This document shows positions 1 to 7,249 of a stretch of DNA of 64,000 nt, in pieces. The position numbers and the translations under genes are program-made. The notes under the pieces are model-generated. The model saw only the letters and a program-made list of their open reading frames with translations, searched no databases and was not told the origin of the DNA. Where the stretch lies: assembly GCF_010671565.1 (NCBI RefSeq), contig NZ_JAABOQ010000001.1, positions 310,001 to 374,000 on the forward strand, given 5' to 3'. The DNA comes from Spongiivirga citrea (GTDB lineage Bacteria > Bacteroidota > Bacteroidia > Flavobacteriales > Flavobacteriaceae). Positions within the stretch are counted from its first letter, which is position 1, and each line of letters opens with the position of its first letter.

Positions 1-807
1 AATTTATTGGCTCCAGACCGCACTGATTCGAATATTAGACTATACGATTTAAAAAATTTACAGAAGCTTCTAAATATAACTTTATTGTATAATAATGGCT
101 ACAAAATTTCTAAAATAGCCAATATAGAAGAAGATAAAATCCCTATTGTTGTTCGTGAAATTGTTTCAGAGAATAGCATAAAAAATCATTCTATAAACGC
201 CTTTAAATTGGCTATGATCAATTTCGATCAAACCATGTTTTTTAACACATATAATAGCCTGCTTACTTCAAAGTCTTTCAGAGAGATTTTTCATGAGGTA
301 TTTATCCCCTTATTAAATGAGTTAGGATTGCTATGGCAAACGGATACTATAAGCCCATCTCATGAGCATTTTATCACAAGTTTAATCAAACAAAAAATAC
401 TGATTAACACAGAGAAAATACAGCACTTAGAACCGACAAATAAAAATCGAATTTTCGTTCTTTATCTTCCGGAAAATGAGATTCACGAAATAGGATTGCT
501 ATATCTTAATTATGAAGTTGTTCTTCATGGGTACAAGGCTATTTTCCTAGGTCAAACAGTTCCCATAGATAGTTTACAGGATCTCTTAAATTATTATGGG
601 GATCTTACTTTTATCTCTTACTTCACTATTGAACCTAATCAATCTCGAATCGACAACTATTTAAAGGAATTTTCGGAAAAAATTGGTAATCAAGGAAACA
701 ATGAACTTTGGATTTTGGGTCAACAAACCAGACGCCTTAGTGGCTACAGTCTGCCGGAGAAGATTAAAATATTCCCATCTATCGACAGTTTAATAAGTAA
801 TTTATAA
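1..807 (+). CDS. CarH-like MerR/B12-binding transcriptional regulator, 5' end missing
   Basis: The reading frame is open from base 1 (N-L-L-A-P-D-R-T-D...), which fits the end of a MerR helix-turn-helix (the family reads ...I-R-I-W-E-K-R-Y-N-L-L-x-P-x-R-T). The real start is therefore left of the window and the TTG at 7 is not a true start. Counted from that TTG, the protein shows W110-x9-E120-H121, the adenosylcobalamin-capping W-x9-EH motif of CarH photoreceptors, and a cobalamin ligand loop E158-x-H160-x-x-G163. CarH proteins repress carotenoid genes in the dark as B12-bound tetramers and release DNA in light. It lies 6 bp upstream of crtI on the same strand, which supports that role. A divergent or upstream operator would lie outside the window. 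Confidence 0.85.
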   Translation, partial: NLLAPDRTDSNIRLYDLKNLQKLLNITLLYNNGYKISKIANIEEDKIPIVVREIVSENSIKNHSINAFKLAMINFDQTMFFNTYNSLLTSKSFREIFHEVFIPLLNELGLLWQTDTISPSHEHFITSLIKQKILINTEKIQHLEPTNKNRIFVLYLPENEIHEIGLLYLNYEVVLHGYKAIFLGQTVPIDSLQDLLNYYGDLTFISYFTIEPNQSRIDNYLKEFSEKIGNQGNNELWILGQQTRRLSGYSLPEKIKIFPSIDSLISNL

Positions 808-813
808 TAATTA

Positions 814-2271
814 ATGAGTAAAACCATTAGTATTATTGGCTCAGGGTTTTCCTCACTTTCAGCTTCGTGCTACTTAGCCAAACAAGGACACAACGTACAG
901 ATATTTGAAAAAAATGAAACTGCCGGCGGCAGAGCACGACAATTAATAAAAGATGGCTTTACATTCGATATTGGACCAAGCTGGTATTGGATGCCTGATA
1001 TTTTTGATAAATTTTTTGGCGATTTCGGCAAAAAAACGAATGACTACTACGAGTTAGACAAATTAAGTCCGGCTTATAAAATATTCTTTTCTGACGATGT
1101 TATTACCATTGGGGATTGCATGGAAAAGATATGCGAAGAATTTGAACGTATTGAAGTAGGCAGTTCAAAACACCTCCAGAAATTCATTAGCCAAGCGCAG
1201 CGCAATTATGATATTGCCATTAATAAAGTTGTTTTGCGACCAGGTCTCTCTCCTTTCGAACTAATAACTAAAGAAACCGTAACGCGAGTTGATCAATTTT
1301 TTAAAACGATTAGTGGTCAAGTGCGAAAACAATTCAAAAATCCCAAGCTAGTTAGTACACTTGAATTTCCTGTGTTGTTTTTAGGAGCGAAACCAAGTAA
1401 AACACCGTCGTTTTATAACTTCATGAATTTTGCTGATTTTGGCCTCGGCACATGGCATCCTAAAGGAGGTATGTACGAGATCATAAAAGCCATGACTTCC
1501 CTAGCAACTGAGTTGGGTGTAACAATACACACGAGCAGCCCTGTTGAAAAGATTGTTGTAGAAAACGGAAAATCCACTGGGATATCAATTGACGGAAAAA
1601 TACATAAAAGTGACATCGTTTTAAGTGGAGCAGATTATCATCATTCGGAAACCTTGTTAGACAAATCATATCGTCAGTACTCCGAGAGTTATTGGGCTAA
1701 GAAGACATTTGCCCCTTCTTCCCTATTATTTTACGTCGGTTTTAATAAGAAAATAACTGGAGTGGAACATCATAACTTATTTTTTGATACCGATTTCGAA
1801 AAACATGCTTACGATATTTATGATGACCCTAATTGGCCTGATAATCCACTTTTTTATGTTAACTTTCCATCAGTAACCGATAGTTCAATGGCACCGAAAG
1901 GATGCGATGGAGGTTTCTTTTTGATACCCATTGCGCCAGGACTAGAAGATACACCAACACTAAGAGCACAATATTTTGACATTATTATCGATCGATTGGA
2001 GAAATTAACTAATCAAGAGGTACGATCAAATATATTATTTAAAGAATCGTTTTGTGTAAACGACTTTGTAGAGCAATACAACTCGTACAAAGGTAATGCC
2101 TATGGTATGGCAAACACGCTGACACAAACCGCATTTTTAAGACCTGGTCTTAAAAGTAAAAAAGTAAAAAACCTATTTTTCACGGGACAATTAACCGTCC
2201 CAGGACCCGGAGTACCGCCTGCTTTGATCTCTGGAAAATTGGTTGCTGAACTAATTAATAAACAACATTAA
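814..2271 (+). CDS. crtI: Phytoene desaturase CrtI
   Basis: 485 residues, normal length for a bacterial CrtI. The N-terminus has the FAD/NAD dinucleotide-binding fold G-S-G-F-S-S-L with the partner E-K-N-E-T-A-G-G-R-A, and the C-terminus has the CrtI-type signature G-Q-L-T-V-P-G-P-G-V-P. It introduces double bonds into phytoene to give lycopene, at the membrane. It follows the B12-type regulator by 6 bp and precedes crtB by 10 bp, so the three genes form one operon. The ATG at 814 is the first in frame and directly follows the previous stop. Confidence 0.95.
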   Translation: MSKTISIIGSGFSSLSASCYLAKQGHNVQIFEKNETAGGRARQLIKDGFTFDIGPSWYWMPDIFDKFFGDFGKKTNDYYELDKLSPAYKIFFSDDVITIGDCMEKICEEFERIEVGSSKHLQKFISQAQRNYDIAINKVVLRPGLSPFELITKETVTRVDQFFKTISGQVRKQFKNPKLVSTLEFPVLFLGAKPSKTPSFYNFMNFADFGLGTWHPKGGMYEIIKAMTSLATELGVTIHTSSPVEKIVVENGKSTGISIDGKIHKSDIVLSGADYHHSETLLDKSYRQYSESYWAKKTFAPSSLLFYVGFNKKITGVEHHNLFFDTDFEKHAYDIYDDPNWPDNPLFYVNFPSVTDSSMAPKGCDGGFFLIPIAPGLEDTPTLRAQYFDIIIDRLEKLTNQEVRSNILFKESFCVNDFVEQYNSYKGNAYGMANTLTQTAFLRPGLKSKKVKNLFFTGQLTVPGPGVPPALISGKLVAELINKQH

Positions 2272-2281
2272 CCTGATAACA

Positions 2282-3121
2282 ATGAAAACATTATTTGACA
2301 CCGTCTCTTATGAATGCAGTAAGTTGGTAACTACCTATTACAGCACTTCGTTTTCTACGGCTACTAAAATGTTGGCTCCGTCCATACGTCAAGATATTTT
2401 TAATATTTATGGTTTTGTTCGTTTTGCTGATGAAATTGTAGATACTTTTCACGACTACGATAAACGTACACTTTTCGACAATTTCGAAGCCGATTTAGAG
2501 AGAGCATTAAAAGATCAGATTAGTTTAAATCCTATTTTAAACTCATTTCAACATACATTTCACAAATACGAAATAGACAAGCATCTAGTCGATTCATTTA
2601 TGAAAAGTATGCGGCTTGATCTTGACAAGCAGGTATATTTAACGCAAGAAGAGTATAAGGAATACATTTATGGCTCGGCAGATGTTGTTGGTCTAATGTG
2701 CCTTAAAGTTTTTGTAAGCGGAGATGAAAAACGCTACAATGAACTAAAAGAAAGTGCGATGAGTCTCGGTTCGGCATTTCAAAAAGTGAATTTTTTAAGG
2801 GACCTTAAAGCCGATTTTGAAGATTTAAGCAGAACTTATTTTCCTGGAACTAATCTCGACGAGCTAGATGAAGCTTCAAAAACTAAAATTATTGCAGAAA
2901 TTGAAGAAGATTTTGCAAAAGGCTTAAGTGGAATTCATAAATTACCAGTAGAGGCAAAATTTGGTGTTTACACGGCTTACAGGTACTACAAAAAACTGTT
3001 GACCAAATTAAAGAAAACCCCTAGTATGGAAATTAAGAATAAACGTATTCGGGTTGCAGATTATCAAAAAGTGCATTTACTTGCACGTTCTTACGTTAAA
3101 TGTCGTCTAAATCTAGTTTAA
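2282..3121 (+). CDS. crtB: Phytoene synthase CrtB
   Basis: 279 residues, of the squalene/phytoene synthase family. It has the first Asp-rich motif F-V-R-F-A-D-E-I-V-D-T (near residue 45) and a second Mg-binding segment Q-K-V-N-F-L-R-D-L-K-A-D (near residue 162). It condenses two geranylgeranyl diphosphates to phytoene, the committed carotenoid step. It lies 10 bp after crtI and 4 bp before crtZ, which indicates co-transcription and probably co-regulation by the upstream CarH-like protein. Confidence 0.95.
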   Translation: MKTLFDTVSYECSKLVTTYYSTSFSTATKMLAPSIRQDIFNIYGFVRFADEIVDTFHDYDKRTLFDNFEADLERALKDQISLNPILNSFQHTFHKYEIDKHLVDSFMKSMRLDLDKQVYLTQEEYKEYIYGSADVVGLMCLKVFVSGDEKRYNELKESAMSLGSAFQKVNFLRDLKADFEDLSRTYFPGTNLDELDEASKTKIIAEIEEDFAKGLSGIHKLPVEAKFGVYTAYRYYKKLLTKLKKTPSMEIKNKRIRVADYQKVHLLARSYVKCRLNLV

Positions 3122-3125
3122 AGTC

Positions 3126-3578
3126 ATGACACAAATTGCTATCGGAATCCTCATTTTTTTACTGACTTTCGGGATCATGGAGTTTATGGCTTGGTTTACC
3201 CATAAATACGTTATGCATGGTTTTTTATGGAGTTTGCACAAAGATCATCATCATAAAGATCATGACTCCTGGTGGGAGCGCAATGATGCATTTTTTATTT
3301 TTTATGCAATAGTGAGTATGACCTTTTTCTATTTAGGTGAGTATTCATGGTTTTGGTATGGTTGGCCAATCGGGTTAGGCATTATGGCATATGGTGCAGC
3401 TTACTTTATTGTACATGATATTTTTATACACCAGCGTTTTAAGCTATTTAGAAATGCAAATAACTGGTATGCTAGAGGCGTACGTAGGGCACATAAAATT
3501 CACCATAAACATTTAGGCAAAGGTGATGGAGAATGCTTCGGAATGTTGTTTGTTCCTTTTAAATATTTTAAAAAATAA
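3126..3578 (+). CDS. crtZ: Beta-carotene hydroxylase CrtZ
   Basis: 150 residues of the fatty-acid-hydroxylase/CrtZ family. The histidine boxes of the di-iron site are visible: H-K-Y-V-M-H, H-K-D-H-H-H-K-D-H, H-D-I-F-I-H and H-K-I-H-H-K-H. Hydrophobic segments between the boxes fit a four-helix membrane enzyme. It hydroxylates beta-ionone rings to give zeaxanthin. It needs a lycopene cyclase upstream in the pathway, and none is encoded in this window. It overlaps no neighbour and follows crtB by 4 bp. Confidence 0.93.
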   Translation: MTQIAIGILIFLLTFGIMEFMAWFTHKYVMHGFLWSLHKDHHHKDHDSWWERNDAFFIFYAIVSMTFFYLGEYSWFWYGWPIGLGIMAYGAAYFIVHDIFIHQRFKLFRNANNWYARGVRRAHKIHHKHLGKGDGECFGMLFVPFKYFKK

Positions 3579-3590
3579 AACTTCCATATA

Positions 3591-4523
3591 GTGGCAATTA
3601 AAAAGAAATTAGGATTTGTCCTAAAAGTAATAGTTGCCGTAATCGCCATTGTTTTAATATTGTCATACGCTCCTGATAAGGAGGTCTCCCAATTACAAGA
3701 AGAGTACACCTACTTTGATTCTGATTTTATTCAAGTAGGTGACCAACAAGTACATTATCGTAAAACCGGAACTGGTCCTGCCTTGCTCCTATTACACGGT
3801 ACGGGTTCGTCTATACAAACATGGGAGCAATGGACTAGGCTTCTCAAAAAAGACTTTACAATAATTAGTGTTGACTTACCAGCTTATGGTTTAACAGGTC
3901 CTAATCCTACCGCAGACTATTCCATTAAGAGTTATGTTTCTTTTGTTGATGAGTTTGTCGAAGCTATTGGTATCGATTCTTTTTTTCTTGCGGGAAATTC
4001 CCTCGGTGGAAGCATTGCCTGGAATTACACCTATCAGCACCCAAAAAAAGTACAAAAATTAGTGTTGCTAAACTCATCTGGCTACCCTTCTCATAAAGAA
4101 GCATCAATGGTTTTTAAACTCGCTAAAAAGGAATATTTAAATAAAGCTATGCTAGTTTTCACTCCAAAATTCTTAGTAAAAAAGAGTTTAAAAGAAGTGT
4201 TTTACGATAAAAGTTTGGTAACAGATGAAATGGTTAACCGATACTATGATTTGCAATTACGAAAAGGAAATAGACAGGCATTTATCGATCGTGCAAATAC
4301 TCCGTATGATGTAGATCCCAAAGCCATTCAACTTATAAGACAGCCAACTTTGGTATTATGGGGTGATAAAGATGCTTGGATATCAGTTAAAGATGCCGCC
4401 AAATTCGAAAGAGATCTTCCAAATGCAAAAGTCATCATTTATAAAAATGTAGGGCATGTACCTATGGAAGAAAAAGCTGAACAAAGCGCGGCCGACACAA
4501 AGACATTCTTACTCAGGAATTAA
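3591..4523 (+). CDS. Membrane-anchored alpha/beta hydrolase
   Basis: 310 residues from a GTG start at 3591, 12 bp after crtZ. An N-terminal hydrophobic segment (about residues 8-26) is followed by a classical alpha/beta hydrolase domain with oxyanion region L-L-H-G-T-G, nucleophile elbow G-N-S-L-G-G, acid region W-G-D-K-D-A-W and catalytic His in N-V-G-H-V-P. The substrate cannot be told from sequence. Its place at the end of the crt operon, where many flavobacteria carry crtY, makes a role linked to carotenoids or membrane lipids possible but unproven. Its last 15 bp overlap the 3' end of the convergent thioredoxin gene. Confidence 0.8.
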   Translation: MAIKKKLGFVLKVIVAVIAIVLILSYAPDKEVSQLQEEYTYFDSDFIQVGDQQVHYRKTGTGPALLLLHGTGSSIQTWEQWTRLLKKDFTIISVDLPAYGLTGPNPTADYSIKSYVSFVDEFVEAIGIDSFFLAGNSLGGSIAWNYTYQHPKKVQKLVLLNSSGYPSHKEASMVFKLAKKEYLNKAMLVFTPKFLVKKSLKEVFYDKSLVTDEMVNRYYDLQLRKGNRQAFIDRANTPYDVDPKAIQLIRQPTLVLWGDKDAWISVKDAAKFERDLPNAKVIIYKNVGHVPMEEKAEQSAADTKTFLLRN

Positions 4524-5072
4524 TTTGTCAAGAGTTTCTCGGACTGTTTTACTATTCCAATTTGCAGCCCCAGTTTTATCAACAACAATATTCCCCGTTT
4601 TGTCAATAATATAAGTTGCTGGTATACTCCTAGAATATATTTCTTTAGAAGGCATTGATTGCATTTGATAAATAGGAAGATTCAATTCTTTCTTTTTCAG
4701 AAACGGAATTGTCTTATTCGTAGACTCGTTCGTCACGATATAAAATGATACTTTGTCTCCGTAATCCTTGTATAATTCGTCAATTGAAGGCATTTCTGCA
4801 ACACAAGGTGGACACCAAGTTGCCCAGAAATTTAAGAAAACTACTTTCCCTTCGGCTTCTGTGAAATTAGCCGATTTCCCATTTACATCTCGTAGCTTCA
4901 TATTATAATTAGTAAGCTGCGTCCGGTCGTCAACTTCTACTAAACTAGGAGATAATCTACCTAGCACTTTGTGAACTGCAAGTTGTAACTGAAACCGTGT
5001 TTGTGGGATTAGTAATACAATTATAAGGACTACAAAGCCAATTTCCGATATTTTGGGTTTTTTAAATCTCAT
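4509..5072 (-). CDS. TlpA/ResA-family thiol-disulfide oxidoreductase
   Basis: 187 residues with an N-terminal membrane anchor (about residues 10-24), then a thioredoxin fold with active site W-A-T-W-C-P-P-C and the cis-Pro loop S-I-P-A-T-Y. Such proteins act in the periplasm in cytochrome c maturation or as general reductants. The start codon lies only 2 bp after the T-run of a perfect 11-bp hairpin (5083-5114), so the gene sits immediately behind what looks like a terminator or attenuator. It is convergent with the hydrolase and overlaps it by 15 bp. Confidence 0.88.
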   Translation of the reverse strand: MRFKKPKISEIGFVVLIIVLLIPQTRFQLQLAVHKVLGRLSPSLVEVDDRTQLTNYNMKLRDVNGKSANFTEAEGKVVFLNFWATWCPPCVAEMPSIDELYKDYGDKVSFYIVTNESTNKTIPFLKKKELNLPIYQMQSMPSKEIYSRSIPATYIIDKTGNIVVDKTGAANWNSKTVRETLDKLIPE

Positions 5073-5074
5073 TC

Positions 5075-5114
5075 AAAAAAATAAGGTGTCGTTCCTCAGT
5101 CGAAACGACACCTT
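5075..5114 (-). terminator. Perfect 11-bp hairpin plus T-run abutting the tlpA-like start
   Basis: AAGGTGTCGTT (5083-5093) pairs with AACGACACCTT (5104-5114) around a 10-nt loop. Read on the minus strand, the stem is followed by one A and seven T, ending 2 bp before the ATG at 5072. It could end transcription from the Crp-family gene 190 bp upstream, or attenuate the thioredoxin gene. Confidence 0.75.
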
Positions 5115-5306
5115 AAACTTAACAATTAATAACCCTTTTTGTGTTGATAATACTTCAAACTAAGCCCGCTAATAAAAGTTTAAAATGTAAAATCGAAGGT
5201 TATGCTGTAGAATAGATTTATGGTTTACTATTAAACTACCTTTTCAGAACGCATAGAAGGGTTAGCTATTGCATCAATTCTATAAACAAAATGTTAAAAA
5301 TTGCTA

Positions 5307-5984
5307 TTATACTAACTCGCGTAAGAATCGAATTTCCTTACGGTCAAATTTGATAAGTTGTTCTTCTCTTAACTCATTCAACAAGGTGTTTAATGTAGGT
5401 CTAGAAGTACCTATCAAACTAGCAATATCCTTTTGTGTATATGGATGCTTGATTACTTTATTACCCGTTTTTTCACAGTCGTAACCGTATTCTTCACATA
5501 ACTCTCCCAAAAACTCGACGAGACGTGTTCTAGTATCTTTATATAATAGTAATTGAAGGCGACGTTCCAGTTTTTTGATACGTAATCCCAAAAACTTGTA
5601 GATCTTTAAACTAAATGTTTGATTATCGCGCATTAGCTCATGCATGGTACTTACAGGAACTGGACAAACAGAAGTCTTACTGTCCATTGATTGCGCAAAT
5701 TCATTTCGGGTTTCAACACCCAAAATAGCTTTTTCTCCAAAAATCTCTCCTCTGGTTAAAATTGCTTTGACCACCTCATCACCATCCTCAGTGTAATAGC
5801 CAATTTTAACTTTCCCTTTATCAATTAGAAAAACCTTATTGGCATTGTCTTCTTCAAAGTAGATATAATCACTTTTGTTATAAAAGTGAAAGTGGTTAAC
5901 GTTGCTCGCCTTAAATCTTTTAAATTTATGGGGACAAAGTACATTGAACAAGTTAGTACCATCAAAATACCAAAGCGAATTCAT
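5307..5984 (-). CDS. Crp/Fnr-family transcriptional regulator
   Basis: 225 residues: an N-terminal cyclic-nucleotide-binding-type beta barrel (about 30-130, G-E-I-F-G-E-K-A segment), a dimerisation helix, and a C-terminal winged helix with recognition helix S-L-I-G-T-S-R-P-T-L-N-T-L-L-N-E-L. There is no N-terminal cysteine cluster of the FNR type (a single Cys near residue 17), so no 4Fe-4S sensor is evident. In the recognition helix the Arg of CRP is kept but the Glu that reads TGA is replaced by Pro, so its target may differ from TGA-N6-TCA. It follows ackA by 62 bp on the same strand. Confidence 0.9.
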   Translation of the reverse strand: MNSLWYFDGTNLFNVLCPHKFKRFKASNVNHFHFYNKSDYIYFEEDNANKVFLIDKGKVKIGYYTEDGDEVVKAILTRGEIFGEKAILGVETRNEFAQSMDSKTSVCPVPVSTMHELMRDNQTFSLKIYKFLGLRIKKLERRLQLLLYKDTRTRLVEFLGELCEEYGYDCEKTGNKVIKHPYTQKDIASLIGTSRPTLNTLLNELREEQLIKFDRKEIRFLRELV

Positions 5985-6046
5985 ATTTTTTGGTTATTTC
6001 TTAATCGGTTGTAGGTACTTGTCGCTATGTTTTTGAATTCCTTACA

Positions 6047-7237
6047 CTAAATGTTAAAGATTTTAAAAGATTGTTTTGCAATTTCTAATTCTTCATTGGT
6101 TGGGACTACCAAAATCGCGACTTTACCCGCCGATTCGTGTATCGCTCGAATAGCATTATTTCGCAATTTGTTTTTAGTTTCATCTAGTATAATGCCCAAA
6201 TAATCCATCGAATTGCATACTAGCGAACGTACTTTAGAACTGTTCTCTCCAATGCCAGCAGTAAATACAATTGCATCTAATCCATTCATAATTGCAGCGT
6301 AGGCACCAATATATTTTTTAATTCGATAAGCACTCATTAATAGAGCTAACTTGCAATCTACATCACCATTATCTGCCCGTTCTTGTATTTCTCTAAGATC
6401 ACTATACCCGGTTAAACCCAGCATCCCACTTTGTTTTTGTAGTAAGCTTGTTACCTCATCCAAAGACATATTTAAACCGCTCATTAAATACAGCACTACG
6501 GACTGATCAATATCACCGCTACGCGTTCCCATAATAAGTCCGTTCATAGGACCAAAACCCAAACTATGATCAATACTTTTCCCATTTTGGATAGCGGTCA
6601 TACTGCAACCGTTACCTAGGTGAATAGTAATTATTTTCTTGGCCTTGTCTACCCTTAAAAACTCACGAGTCTTTTCTGATACATATTTATGACTAGTGCC
6701 ATGAAAGCCATATAATCGAATGTTATGATCGTTTAAAAATTGAGTTGGAATGGCATATTTATACGCCAAATCAGGAATTGTCTGATGAAATGCAGTGTCG
6801 AAGACCGCCACCTGAGTCGCATTAGGGAATAATCGCTCTGCAACTTCAATACCCGTCAAATTTGCTGGATTATGAAGGGGTGCAAGATCGAATAAGTCCT
6901 TTATAGCACTTTTTACCCGCTCATCTATTAATACCGTATCAGAAAACTGACTACCACCATGTACCACACGATGCCCAATTAACTTTATTTCGTTTCTATT
7001 AGAAATAGGTGTCAATTCGTCCTCAAGTAATAAAGAAACCACTAACGAAAGTCCTATTTCATGATCACCTATTTCTTTTTTTAGCACCTTCTTATCTTCG
7101 ACCACTTCTAGAGAAAGTGTACTGCCATCTAGCCCGATACGATCGACCATTCCTTTGCACAATAATTCTTCTGATGGCATATCAATTAATTGATATTTTA
7201 TTGAAGAACTCCCGGAGTTAATAATCAATACAAACAT
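6047..7237 (-). CDS. ackA: Acetate kinase
   Basis: 396 residues, full length for AckA. It shows the ASKHA start V-L-I-I-N-S-G-S-S-S-I-K-Y, the D-T-A-F-H-Q-T segment, H-L-G-N-G-C-S-M and F-T-A-G-I-G-E-N. It interconverts acetyl phosphate plus ADP with acetate plus ATP in the cytoplasm. It is 12 bp downstream of pta, so the pair forms the acetate overflow/uptake operon under the FNR-type promoter in front of pta. Confidence 0.97.
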   Translation of the reverse strand: MFVLIINSGSSSIKYQLIDMPSEELLCKGMVDRIGLDGSTLSLEVVEDKKVLKKEIGDHEIGLSLVVSLLLEDELTPISNRNEIKLIGHRVVHGGSQFSDTVLIDERVKSAIKDLFDLAPLHNPANLTGIEVAERLFPNATQVAVFDTAFHQTIPDLAYKYAIPTQFLNDHNIRLYGFHGTSHKYVSEKTREFLRVDKAKKIITIHLGNGCSMTAIQNGKSIDHSLGFGPMNGLIMGTRSGDIDQSVVLYLMSGLNMSLDEVTSLLQKQSGMLGLTGYSDLREIQERADNGDVDCKLALLMSAYRIKKYIGAYAAIMNGLDAIVFTAGIGENSSKVRSLVCNSMDYLGIILDETKNKLRNNAIRAIHESAGKVAILVVPTNEELEIAKQSFKIFNI

Positions 7238-7249
7238 AAAAATGAGATT

